Shown piece by piece: positions 47,954 to 56,295 of a DNA stretch of 64,000 nt. Both the position numbers and the translations under genes were made by a program. Under the pieces are notes generated by a model. That model had not been told where the DNA came from and did not search any database. It worked only from the letters and a program-made list of their open reading frames with translations. Each line of letters starts with the position of its first letter. The stretch's first letter is position 1. This DNA is from Nocardia spumae. Its GTDB lineage: Bacteria > Actinomycetota > Actinomycetes > Mycobacteriales > Mycobacteriaceae. The DNA lies in the NCBI RefSeq assembly GCF_020733635.1, contig NZ_JAJFZL010000001.1, forward strand, positions 2,542,001 to 2,606,000, given 5' to 3'.

Positions 47954-48697
47954 CTAGTGTTCGGCCGCCGCCGCGGCCGTGCGCAGGCCGTCGAGAATCA
48001 GATCGAGTCCGGACAGGTACTGATCCTCGCCGCTGCGATGGACCGTGATCAGCTCCGGCATCAGATCGGCGATCGTGGGATGAATCAGCGGATCCAGCAT
48101 CTGCAGCCGGCTGGGTACGTTCTCGTCGCCACGTGCGGGGGCGAAGACGTGGCGCAGCGCAGCGCCGAAGGTGTACTGCAGCAGCGTCACGTATCCGCGT
48201 GCGGTCTCCATTCGTCCCAGACCGGCCGCGCGCAACTGTGACAGCACCAATTCCAGTGCGGCGGTGGCGGTGTCGGCGAAGTCGCCGTCTCCGTCCGGTT
48301 TGACCGCGAGGACGCGCAGCACGGCCGGCCGCTCCACCAGCAGTCGGTAGAGCTCGTGACAGCAGGCTCGGACCCGGTCGGACCAGTCGCCGTCGACCGT
48401 CGGCGGATGGAAGCTGCCGAGAACCTGGTCGCGAGCGGCCTGCAGCAACTCGTCCTTACTGCGGAAGTAGGTGTAGAGCGTCATGGTGCCGACGCCGAGG
48501 TCGGCGGCGAGCGCCCGCATCGAGATGTCCTCACAGTCGGTGTCGTCGAGCATGCGCAGGGCGGACTCGACGATCGCCTCGGCGCTGAGCGTGTGGCGCG
48601 GCACTCGTCGACGGCCGCCCCGGGGCGGGGTGCGTCGGGCGGGCTCAGATGTCACAGCGGCGTCTCCGGTGGGGATGGATTCCGGTCTGCCCGCCAT
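47954..48697 (-). CDS. TetR-family transcriptional regulator
   Basis: A 247-residue TetR/AcrR regulator: a 40-residue Arg/Pro-rich tail, then the helix-turn-helix ISMRALAADLGVGTMTLYTY with following FRSKDEL, and an all-helical ligand domain of the TetR_C group. The ATG at 48697 is one option; a GTG after the tail could also start it. It is upstream of and co-directional with the exporter. Its promoter contains a 27-base near-palindrome, consistent with autoregulation and with control of the divergent PAP2 gene. Confidence 0.88.
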   Translation of the reverse strand: MAGRPESIPTGDAAVTSEPARRTPPRGGRRRVPRHTLSAEAIVESALRMLDDTDCEDISMRALAADLGVGTMTLYTYFRSKDELLQAARDQVLGSFHPPTVDGDWSDRVRACCHELYRLLVERPAVLRVLAVKPDGDGDFADTATAALELVLSQLRAAGLGRMETARGYVTLLQYTFGAALRHVFAPARGDENVPSRLQMLDPLIHPTIADLMPELITVHRSGEDQYLSGLDLILDGLRTAAAAAEH

Positions 48698-48707
48698 TGT
48701 AGTATGC

Positions 48708-48734
48708 ACGTACGACGTACCGTACGTTGTACGT
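48708..48734. promoter_or_regulatory. 27-bp near-perfect palindrome, TetR-type operator
   Basis: The segment starting ACGTACGACGTAC is symmetric about 48721 with one mismatched pair (positions 7 and 21 of the 27). It lies 11 bases upstream of the TetR-regulator start and 26 bases before the divergent PAP2 gene, where an operator should be. Confidence 0.8.
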
Positions 48735-48759
48735 CAGCGCTCACCGTGGAGGTCGGCTC

Positions 48760-49755
48760 GTGGCTGCAACAACCATCTCGGGTCCCGTCGCGCAGCTTCC
48801 GGCGCGAGCGCGGGGCTGGTTCCGGGAAGCGGCGCTGGTCGTCGTCGTGTATTTCGCGTACGACGGAGCCCGGCTGCTCGTAGGCAGCGGACTCGATCAC
48901 GCCCGGACCGACGGCCATGGCCTCCTGCGACTGGAGAGCTGGCTGGGACTGGACCCGGAACTGTGGTTGAACCGGATCTTCTCCGGCCACGCCGGGATCG
49001 CGATACCGGCCGATTTCGCCTACGCCACGCTGCACTACGTCGTGACTCCGGCCGTACTGATCTGGATGTGGTGGTCACATCGCGAGCACTATCGCCTGGC
49101 CCGGACCCAACTCGGCATCGCGACCGTCGCGGGCCTGGTCGGTTTCGTCCTGATGCCCACCGCGCCGCCACGCCTGCTGGAATCGTCCTACGGTTTCGTC
49201 GACGTGATGGCGCTGCACTCCTCGGTGGGCTGGTGGCAGGGCGACGCCAGCACGCCGCGCGGACTGGATTCGCTTACCAACTCCTTCGCCGCGATGCCGA
49301 GCCTGCATGTCGGCTGGGCGCTGTGGTGCGGTCTGGTGCTGTACCGCTTCGGGCGCAATCCCTCGACGCGACTGATCGGGGTGGCCTATCCGATCGTGAT
49401 GACCCTGGTGGTGATGGGTACGGCCAACCATTATCTGCTCGACTGTGTGGCCGGTGCCGCGTTGATCCTGGCCGCCGGATACGCGGCGGCGCCCTACCTC
49501 AGGATCTGCGACGCGGCCGCCGACGGCGCGCGGGTGTGGTGGTCGATGGTCGGGGCGGACGCGCACTGGCCGGCGTGGCGTAGCGCCGTGATCGCCGCCT
49601 TCGCTCCGGGTGCGTTGACCGGCCCGGCCGTGAGTATCGGCGCCGGTCTCGCCCCCGGACTACGCGCGCTCCCGGGTGCCGGCGGTCGCTTCGGGGCCGG
49701 TCTCGCCGTGCCGGACGAGAGGTCCGCCGGATTCCCGCAACGCCGGTCCGCCTGA
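48760..49755 (+). CDS. PAP2-superfamily membrane phosphatase / inositol-phosphoceramide-synthase-like protein
   Basis: A 331-residue membrane protein with five to six helices. The catalytic histidines of the PAP2 fold are visible in FAAMPSLHVGWALWCG (C2-like motif) and GTANHYLLDCVAGAALILAA (C3-like motif with His and Asp). The C1 lysine/arginine motif is less clear. It probably dephosphorylates or transfers a lipid phosphate on the outer face. The GTG at 48760 follows GTGGAGG. It is divergent from the TetR regulator and shares its operator region. The C-terminal 60 residues are Ala/Gly-rich. Confidence 0.88.
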   Translation: MAATTISGPVAQLPARARGWFREAALVVVVYFAYDGARLLVGSGLDHARTDGHGLLRLESWLGLDPELWLNRIFSGHAGIAIPADFAYATLHYVVTPAVLIWMWWSHREHYRLARTQLGIATVAGLVGFVLMPTAPPRLLESSYGFVDVMALHSSVGWWQGDASTPRGLDSLTNSFAAMPSLHVGWALWCGLVLYRFGRNPSTRLIGVAYPIVMTLVVMGTANHYLLDCVAGAALILAAGYAAAPYLRICDAAADGARVWWSMVGADAHWPAWRSAVIAAFAPGALTGPAVSIGAGLAPGLRALPGAGGRFGAGLAVPDERSAGFPQRRSA

Positions 49756-49896
49756 GCGCATCGCGATATCGGGTGTCGTCGGTGTGGATCCGCCGACCGC
49801 CGCGTCTGTAACGATCTGTGGCTCTACACTGATCCGGTTGGTGGTGGGGGAGTTAGGCTGAAATCGGAAGGCTCATGCCCTAACGCTAGGGAGCTC

Positions 49897-50358
49897 ATGG
49901 AGATCGCGCACGACCCGCGGCCGGAGTACCGGCAGGCACGGTTCACCGATCTGAACGACATCGCGGCCATCGAGGCCGAGGTGTTCGCCGAGCCGTACTT
50001 GTATCTCATGCTGCGCCAGTTGTTCGAACTTCACGGCACCGCGTGGCTGGTGGCCGAAATCGACGGCGCCGTCATCGGTTACGCCCTGGTGCTGGAGAAG
50101 GACGGCAAGGCGCTGTTGTTCACCTTCGCGGTGGCGCGGCGATGGCAGGGCCGCGACTACGGGCGCGCACTGCTCGAGGCCGCCCTGGCCCGCTGCCGCG
50201 ATCTGGGCGCGCGGGAGATGTCGCTGACCGTGCGCCCGGACAATCTGCGAGCCGGCAATCTGTTCAAACGGGTCGGCTTCGTCTTCCGCACCCACGACGA
50301 CCGATACTTCGGCCCGGGTGAGCCTCGCGATGTTTACGCCTACCCCCTGGGCAGTTGA
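49897..50358 (+). CDS. RimI-like GNAT N-acetyltransferase
   Basis: A 153-residue GNAT. The opening EYRQARFTDLNDIAAIEAEV is a normal first helix. The acetyl-CoA site is FAVARRWQGRDYGRALLEAA and the terminal part is LTVRPDNLRAGNLFKRVGFV. This composition is like RimI/RimJ protein or small-molecule acetyltransferases; the acceptor is unknown. The ATG at 49897 has TAGGGAG seven bases before it. It is followed 16 bases later by the channel-like gene, so the two form an operon. Confidence 0.88.
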   Translation: MEIAHDPRPEYRQARFTDLNDIAAIEAEVFAEPYLYLMLRQLFELHGTAWLVAEIDGAVIGYALVLEKDGKALLFTFAVARRWQGRDYGRALLEAALARCRDLGAREMSLTVRPDNLRAGNLFKRVGFVFRTHDDRYFGPGEPRDVYAYPLGS

Positions 50359-50374
50359 TCATTAGAATTTCCGC

Positions 50375-51211
50375 ATGGGTGAGATATCACCGGTCGTGGC
50401 GTCGATATCGACCGGAATCGCCCGGCGCGCAGCCGGATACACCGCGGAACTGGACCGCCCCGACCGGCGCGAACGCGAGCTGATCGATTTCCTCGACGAT
50501 CAGGTCGAGGCCGTACTCACCCAGCTGGAGGAGGCCGTCGCGCAACGGCCGCCGTCCCGGCAGCGTCACGGCGGCTTGATCTTTCGGCACCTCTACGCCG
50601 CCGCCCGGTCACCGGTCCCGGATGAGGAGGGCTGGCAGGTGCCCAGCGCGCTCCCGGCCGCGCTGATCGCCGCGGAGGTGGAATTCCGTGGGCCGCTGCG
50701 TTTGTCGGCGCGACGCCAGGCCCTGCTGGCGGAGGTGTACGAGCGGCTCGGCGCGCACCTGCTCGGGATCGGCCTGCCCGTGCACGCCGCCCTCGCCTAC
50801 CGGCGTGCCGAGGGGCTGTACCGGATGAACGAGGACATCGGGGGCGAGGATCGGTGCGGGCTGCAGCTGGCTCGCGCCAACACCCGGGCCTTGCCTCCGG
50901 GCTGGCGGCGGTGGGCCGGTCAGCTGTCGGATGTGTTGTGCGGCCACGGATATCGGCCGTTCTGGCTGCTGGGCTGGGTGGCGGTGCAACTGGTGGTGTT
51001 CACACTGCTCGGCGTACTGGTCGCGGACCCGCGGTCGGTGGCCGAGACGGTGTACATGTGCGTGACGAGCTTTCTCAACCCGCTCGGCCCCGGCGACACC
51101 GAGGGGCTGGGCGCCGCGGCGCGGCCGATCTTCGCCGTCGAATCATGGGCGGGCACCGTCTCGATGTCGGTGTTCTTCGCGCTGCTCGTACGGAAGTGGT
51201 TCCGGGCCTGA
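50375..51211 (+). CDS. hypothetical protein with C-terminal two-helix ion-channel-like domain
   Basis: A 278-residue protein. The N-terminal 190 residues are helical with TPR-like character (LLAEVYERLGAHLLGIGLPV, HAALAYRRAEGLYRM). The C-terminus has two membrane helices, FWLLGWVAVQLVVFTLLGVL and WAGTVSMSVFFALLVRKWFR. They flank a re-entrant-like segment VYMCVTSFLNPLGPGD whose position recalls a pore loop. No K+ selectivity filter is present, so ion conduction is only a possibility. It is 16 bases after the GNAT gene and converges, 5 bases apart, with the SCO2521-2524-like operon. Confidence 0.7.
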   Translation: MGEISPVVASISTGIARRAAGYTAELDRPDRRERELIDFLDDQVEAVLTQLEEAVAQRPPSRQRHGGLIFRHLYAAARSPVPDEEGWQVPSALPAALIAAEVEFRGPLRLSARRQALLAEVYERLGAHLLGIGLPVHAALAYRRAEGLYRMNEDIGGEDRCGLQLARANTRALPPGWRRWAGQLSDVLCGHGYRPFWLLGWVAVQLVVFTLLGVLVADPRSVAETVYMCVTSFLNPLGPGDTEGLGAAARPIFAVESWAGTVSMSVFFALLVRKWFRA

Positions 51212-51216
51212 CCCGC

Positions 51217-52200
51217 TCACCACTCGGTATCGAAACCCTTGTTCCGCAACGCGTTCAAGGTCGCGACGGCGATCGCGTCGCGCAGGCGATCGGCCAGGGT
51301 GTTCCATTGCCGCGACATTCCCGGATCGGATTGCAGATCGCGCCACAGGGTGCGCAGCGAGGCCGGCGTGTGCGCTCCGGGCATCCACAATCCGGTGAAG
51401 TGCTCGAGGACGGGGGCCAGGATGTCGAGCCGTTCGCGGCTGCGGGAGCCGAACCGATCGGCCTGCTCGAGTGCCGCCGCGGTGGCCGTCAGCAGCCAGT
51501 CGTGCGCGGCCAGATCCTCGCAGAACCGTTGCGCCGCGGCCAGATCGTCCACCTCGCGCACGATCACCCGTACCGATCGCGTGGATTCGTCGTCGAGGCT
51601 CAGGGCCACCCGGGGACCGGCGGATCCGCCCACGCGGGCGGCCCAGCGCAGCCGGGTGCCCGCGGTGCGTACCGGCGGCTCCTGATCGAGGGCCGGGGCG
51701 GTGCGGATCCGGGCGAGCAGTCGCTCGCTGATCGAGGCCAGGTCCAGCACCTCGGTGTGTCCGGGCGCGAGTACGTCGGTGAGGTAGCCCTCGACCAGTG
51801 CCGGTGCGGCCGTGGCTCGTTCCGGCACCCGGCTGATCACCTCCGCCACCCCGGCCCGGCTCACGTAGTGCGACCAGGTCTGGCGGCGGCGCTCACGCGC
51901 CCGGACGACCCGGGTGTGGGCGGAGGACTGCAGCAGCCGGCCGCCGGCCAGTACGACATTGGTGGCGACCGTGCCGACGATGCGCGCGGTGTCGGCGGTA
52001 CCCAGACGCAGATCGCAGTCGATGCCGACCGCGGTCGTCGGCGAAACGGCAAGGGTGCCCGGCCTTTCCCGCCATCGCACCGCACGACCGGGCATCAGCG
52101 CCAGCAGTTCGCCCGCCTCCGCGCGGCCCAGTGCGGTCGCCGAGGGCAGCAGGCAGGTCCGGATTTCACCGAGGGCCACCAGCGGAGTGCTCGCCACCAT
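51217..52200 (-). CDS. SCO2521-family protein of unknown function
   Basis: A 327-residue protein with no membrane segment. It starts STPLVALGEIRTCLLPSATA, followed by VGIDCDLRLGTADTARIVGT, then SWSHYVSRAG-like and a mixed alpha/beta middle, with C-terminal helices (WNTLADRLRDAIAVATLNAL). The match is to the actinobacterial family named after SCO2521 by opening sequence, size and neighbours. It is last in a four-gene minus-strand operon with two bases to the upstream gene. No catalytic motif can be assigned. Confidence 0.65.
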   Translation of the reverse strand: MVASTPLVALGEIRTCLLPSATALGRAEAGELLALMPGRAVRWRERPGTLAVSPTTAVGIDCDLRLGTADTARIVGTVATNVVLAGGRLLQSSAHTRVVRARERRRQTWSHYVSRAGVAEVISRVPERATAAPALVEGYLTDVLAPGHTEVLDLASISERLLARIRTAPALDQEPPVRTAGTRLRWAARVGGSAGPRVALSLDDESTRSVRVIVREVDDLAAAQRFCEDLAAHDWLLTATAAALEQADRFGSRSRERLDILAPVLEHFTGLWMPGAHTPASLRTLWRDLQSDPGMSRQWNTLADRLRDAIAVATLNALRNKGFDTEW

Positions 52201-52202
52201 GG

Positions 52203-53231
52203 TCAGGACCCGTCGAGCAGCAGATGGGACAGACGCTCACTCACCTGGTGCGGAATCGGCACCGGTACCGCGTTGTTCGCGCCGTCGGCGATCACCTGTT
52301 CGAGAACATCGTCGTCGAGTGCCAGATGGTCGAGGATGACCCGGACCGCGTGCTCGATCCCGATATAGCGTTTCGGCAGCATCGACAGCGTCTGGTAGGC
52401 CGCGAACGGTGCGGCGTCGGGCTCGAGCTGGAGTACCGGCGCGACATCGTGCCAGCGGCGCGGCCACGGCTGTTCTCGATCCCACAGCTGTGGCTGGGCC
52501 ACCGCCGCACCGTGGTACCGCAGCATGCCCAGGCGCAGCAGATGCCAGACCGCCGCCAGGAAGGGACACGACCAGCGGGTCTCGGTCACCCCGTCCACTG
52601 TCCGGGTACTCCACAGCTGGACGTCGAGGAAGATCGAATGCTCGCGGCGGCCGAACTCCTCGGGTGGCCGATAGGTGCGCGCCCGCATCGCCTGAGCCGG
52701 TTCCTCGAGCGAGGAGCGTCGGCCGTTGCACAGCCAGCCCGACTGCGCCGTGGGGGGACGGGCGCCGGTGTCGGGCGGGGCCGGTTCGGCGACGATGCGC
52801 GCGGCGACCATCTCCGCGACGGGCACGGTCTCGCCCAGCGGTACCCCGTCGGCGAAGATCGAGGTCTGCCAGCAGCCGGATTCGCGTGCCAGATAGTCGA
52901 TGCGCAGCCCCGCCGCCTCGGCGGCCCCGAGGAGTTTGCCGAGGATCTGCTCCGGGTCGGTATCGGGCTGGAAGTAGTCGTCGATCAGATAGCAGGTGCT
53001 GACCCGGACGTCGTCTCCGAAGCGGATCCGGGCCGATTCCACGAAGGCCGCGACCAGCGGCACGATGCGCCGGAACTCGGCGGTCACCAGGTCGATGTCG
53101 TCGGTGATGTCGTTGAGGTGGAAATGGCCGACCTCGATCGACAGATGGGACAGGTCGATCGGCACGATCCGGGGACGTTCGCTCGCCTCGCTGTAGCCGC
53201 GGACCTCGTCCGGCCCTGATGTCTGCGCCAT
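52203..53231 (-). CDS. SCO2522-family protein of unknown function
   Basis: A 342-residue protein. The sequence IDLSHLSIEVGHFHLNDITD near the start and STCYLIDDYFQPDTDPEQIL are the distinctive blocks, followed by a domain with FLAAVWHLLRLGMLRYHGAA and MLPKRYIGIEHAVRVILDHL. The DDYF acidic pair could bind a metal or nucleotide, but this is inference. The ATG at 53231 is taken because sequence upstream belongs to the SCO2523-like gene. It has four bases to that gene and two to the next. Confidence 0.68.
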   Translation of the reverse strand: MAQTSGPDEVRGYSEASERPRIVPIDLSHLSIEVGHFHLNDITDDIDLVTAEFRRIVPLVAAFVESARIRFGDDVRVSTCYLIDDYFQPDTDPEQILGKLLGAAEAAGLRIDYLARESGCWQTSIFADGVPLGETVPVAEMVAARIVAEPAPPDTGARPPTAQSGWLCNGRRSSLEEPAQAMRARTYRPPEEFGRREHSIFLDVQLWSTRTVDGVTETRWSCPFLAAVWHLLRLGMLRYHGAAVAQPQLWDREQPWPRRWHDVAPVLQLEPDAAPFAAYQTLSMLPKRYIGIEHAVRVILDHLALDDDVLEQVIADGANNAVPVPIPHQVSERLSHLLLDGS

Positions 53232-53235
53232 CGGC

Positions 53236-54150
53236 TCACAGCCTTTCCCAGGTGGCGGTGTCGATGAGCCGGCGTGCCAATTCGGTGTACGCGGCGGCGG
53301 TTTCGGCGTTGGCGATACGGGCGTTGACATCGCTGTCGAGGATGAGCTGCTCGCGCCATTGCAGCACCGGTTCCATCGGGGTGGCACCCAGGACCGCCGT
53401 ACTGCCGAGCCGGTTCGCCGAGGCCAGCCGTTTGAGCGCGGCGTCCTGCTCCTGCAGCCAGGCCGCCTGCGCGGCACGCGATACCAGCGGGTGGGCGTCG
53501 GCGGCGGCCACCGCGGTCCGCACGTATCGGATCGACTCGGCCAGCCGTTGCGGATCGTGACCGCATTCGGCGCCCGTTTCCAGCACCCCGTGCGGCCCGT
53601 GGACGAGTCCCGACGCCGCCAGGATGTGCTGGCGGGTCCAGCGATGGAAGATCAGCCAGCGGGCGGTGCGGGCGCGCAATTGCGGCAGTGCGGTGGCCCG
53701 CAGGACGATGTCGAGGGCCACCGATCGGCCGGCGCTGAGATCGACCACCACGACGGCGAATTCCTGTTCCAGCGTCAGCAGCAGTTCCGCGCACCGGGTG
53801 ACGATCGCGTCGTCGCAGGTGAGGAATTCGGCGCCGCCCTCGTCGCCGGGGAGCAACACCAATCTGCCGCTGCGCGAGGCGATCCGGCGCAATTCCACCC
53901 GATCGGTGCGGGCGCCGACATCGATGCGGGTGGCGGTTCCGGTATCGCCGAGCAGATACGAGTGCACCCCGTTGCCCGGAATACCGCGTTCGACCGTGCT
54001 GATCTCGAACAGTGCCCCGGCCGTCGGCGAGCCGAAGTCGAAATCGACGTAAGCCACATTCCGGCCGGTCGCGCACAGCCGGTAGGCGAGGTTGCAGCTG
54101 GTGACCGACCGGCCGGTGCCGCCCTTGTCCGAAGTGGAGAACACGAGCAC
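53236..54150 (-). CDS. SCO2523-family variant P-loop (ParA/MinD-like) protein
   Basis: A 304-residue protein with the deviant Walker A of the ParA/MinD/ArsA class, but altered: DKGGTGRSVTSCN has Lys9 (signature lysine) while Arg14 replaces the P-loop lysine before Ser. The switch I region is VDFDFGSPTAGALFEI, and the Walker B-like strand is FAVVVVDLSAGRS. The C-terminal half is helical. ATP binding may therefore be weak, or hydrolysis lost. GTG 54150 starts it, ten bases after the SCO2524-like gene and four before the SCO2522-like gene. Confidence 0.82.
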   Translation of the reverse strand: MLVFSTSDKGGTGRSVTSCNLAYRLCATGRNVAYVDFDFGSPTAGALFEISTVERGIPGNGVHSYLLGDTGTATRIDVGARTDRVELRRIASRSGRLVLLPGDEGGAEFLTCDDAIVTRCAELLLTLEQEFAVVVVDLSAGRSVALDIVLRATALPQLRARTARWLIFHRWTRQHILAASGLVHGPHGVLETGAECGHDPQRLAESIRYVRTAVAAADAHPLVSRAAQAAWLQEQDAALKRLASANRLGSTAVLGATPMEPVLQWREQLILDSDVNARIANAETAAAYTELARRLIDTATWERL

Positions 54151-54160
54151 TACGCGGCCC

Positions 54161-56050
54161 TCACCGTCGCGCGTCCTGGCGGGCGTAGGCCAGCTCGTCG
54201 AGCTGGATCAACGCCTGACTGGCCAGGGCGAAGGCGGTACCGGGCCGCTCGCGGAGCTGGCGGCGGGCCCGGTCCAATGATTGTTCGATGCGGGTCAGCG
54301 CGGTGAGCGTCGAGGAGCGCTCGGCCGGACCGTGGTCGTCGACCCACCGGTCCAGGCTCACCTCCAGCATTTCCTGATTCAGCAGGTGTTCGGCCTCGTT
54401 GAGCAGTTCCACCGCACGCGCGATCATCGTCGCGGGCGAGAGCGGGGGCTCCCGGAACGTGCTGTAGGCGACGACGAGACATTCCATCACCCGCTCGGTG
54501 TGGAACCACGAGGGCAGGTCCGGTGGCGCGGCGCCGGATTCGGAGTGCCCGACGACCGCGGCCGGATCGTCCCACAGGCCGGCGGCGGGACCGTCGCCGC
54601 CGATGACGCGGCGCTCGACGTGATCCATCGCCGATTCGGCCAGTTCCATCAGCTGGTCGCGAGTGGCGACATCACCCGACAGGCGCGCCGCCTGCAGACA
54701 TCGCTTGAGCATCATGGTGGCGAAATCGGGTGTGCGCCAGATCAATCGGGGACCGCCGGCGACGGTCTCACTACCGGCCAGGCGCAGCGCCACCCCGGGG
54801 TGGTGCAGGGCCGCGGCGGGATCGTCGGCGGTGAGCCGGCTGATGATCCGGCCGCGCCGGGCCAGCTGGTCGAAGACCGCGACCGTCCGTGTCAGATCGT
54901 CGGTGCTCTCCCGCGCCACCAGATCCTGCAGCAGCATGGCCGCGATCGCGAGGCTGAAATAGTCCGATTCCGCGCCGTCGGAGGTGCGCCAGGGAATGTC
55001 CTCGAGCGGCCAGCGACCGGTGCCGAACCGCGCCACCGTGGACCAGTAGCGCAGGGTCAGCTCCGAACGCAGCTGTAGCGCGTCGGCGAGCTGGCGCTGG
55101 GCGTCGTCGAGCAGGTCCAGCTCTCGCGTTCGCTGGGAGGACAGGTCGGCGATGCCGTCGAGTGCGACCACGGTGAAATACAGATAGGGGCGGGCCTCGG
55201 CGCGTCCGGCGGCGTCGGCGACCCGGCGGGTGACGAAATCGATCGGCTCGGCATCGCGGAAGACGCCCCAGCTCCAGCCGCATTCGAACAACAGCAGGTC
55301 GTCGGCGAGGTCGACGCCCGGTGTCTGGGCCAGCTTCACGTCGTTGGCCGCCTGCACTCGGACGCGTTCCAGCCGTGCCGAGACCGCGGTGATCACCTCC
55401 TCCACCGGTGCGCCGGTCTGATCCAGCATGCGCAGGATGGCCTGCCCGGCGGGTGTGGTGGGCGGTGGGGTGTGAATCACGAAACTGCGCACCAGACCGG
55501 TCATCGCCGCGGTCAACCGGGCCCCGACGCCCGGCAGCAGAGCCTCGACCCGAGCGTCGAGTTCCTTTGCTTCCCTGCGCACTTCGCCGCTGACGAAGCG
55601 CTGGAAGCCGCGCAGGAAGCGCAACGAGGCGATGCACAGGCTGACCGACATCGAGTAGGAATCGACGATCTCCAGCTCACGTTGCGCATCGGTCGGCGGC
55701 TGCTCGCCCTCGGCGGCGAGGTAGCTGCCACCGGCGAAGATCGGTTCACCCGCGGCATCGGTATAGCGGTCCAGATACTGTTCGAGCAGGCCCACCAGCA
55801 CGCCGCCGACCCGGGTGGGCTCGCCCAGTGGCGCCAGCACCGCACGGGTGTCGGCGGGCATATCGTTGGGCCGATCCAGCGCGAACGCCCCGATCTCGGT
55901 GGCCGGGTACAACAGGCACAGCAGTTGCTCGGCGTCGCTGATCGAATTCGACCCCTGTCTGCCGCCCCAGGTCCAGGTCCCGTCGCGATGACAACACCGC
56001 ACCATCGCCTGCCACAGATCCAGCAATTGTTGCCGCGGCCGAATCCTCAT
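54161..56050 (-). CDS. SCO2524-family protein of unknown function
   Basis: A 629-residue, almost entirely helical protein without membrane segments. It opens MRIRPRQQLLDLWQAMVRCC, followed by GSNSISDAEQLLCLLYPATE, the recognisable family start. The middle contains long helices with LLLFECGWSWGVFRDAEPID and PYLYFTVVALDGIADLSS, and the end is coiled (LDRARRQLRERPGTAFALAS). The all-helical scaffold suggests protein-protein interaction with the downstream ATPase-like protein. It is first in the operon 2524-2523-2522-2521, the order also known in Streptomyces. Confidence 0.75.
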   Translation of the reverse strand: MRIRPRQQLLDLWQAMVRCCHRDGTWTWGGRQGSNSISDAEQLLCLLYPATEIGAFALDRPNDMPADTRAVLAPLGEPTRVGGVLVGLLEQYLDRYTDAAGEPIFAGGSYLAAEGEQPPTDAQRELEIVDSYSMSVSLCIASLRFLRGFQRFVSGEVRREAKELDARVEALLPGVGARLTAAMTGLVRSFVIHTPPPTTPAGQAILRMLDQTGAPVEEVITAVSARLERVRVQAANDVKLAQTPGVDLADDLLLFECGWSWGVFRDAEPIDFVTRRVADAAGRAEARPYLYFTVVALDGIADLSSQRTRELDLLDDAQRQLADALQLRSELTLRYWSTVARFGTGRWPLEDIPWRTSDGAESDYFSLAIAAMLLQDLVARESTDDLTRTVAVFDQLARRGRIISRLTADDPAAALHHPGVALRLAGSETVAGGPRLIWRTPDFATMMLKRCLQAARLSGDVATRDQLMELAESAMDHVERRVIGGDGPAAGLWDDPAAVVGHSESGAAPPDLPSWFHTERVMECLVVAYSTFREPPLSPATMIARAVELLNEAEHLLNQEMLEVSLDRWVDDHGPAERSSTLTALTRIEQSLDRARRQLRERPGTAFALASQALIQLDELAYARQDARR

Positions 56051-56190
56051 ATGCCCGTCCTCACAGTCACATTCGGTCCTCCCGTCGCCGAACGCCGACC
56101 TTTAGAGTGTGCCCCGACAACGTTTGGTGAGCCAAGGAAATCAGTCGAATCCGGCGGATTGCCGGAAGTCGGTGCGCGGGTGAACACCGT

Positions 56191-56206
56191 GGGCCGGATC
56201 CGGCCC
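56191..56206. promoter_or_regulatory. 16-bp perfect palindrome upstream of the SCO2524-like operon
   Basis: GGGCCGGATCCGGCCC lies in the 245-base divergent spacer between the operon start (56050) and the F420-type gene (56296). A smaller hairpin TCCGGC/GCCGGA is at 56150-56166. Either could be a protein-binding site for divergent promoters. No regulator is known. Confidence 0.35.
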
Positions 56207-56295
56207 GTCAGGGCCGCCACCGCTGGAGGCCGCCGGCGGCGATGGTCGGTAGAGTCGGCACGATCGCTGTCACGGTTGGACCCAGGAGACGTCGG

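Noticed and set aside
45842..48241. 799-residue + strand open frame
   Set aside because: It runs antisense through the proline-rich gene and the DHA2 exporter. Its sequence is Gly/Arg/Asp/Gln-rich without any domain, while the minus-strand genes have motifs and ribosome-binding sites.
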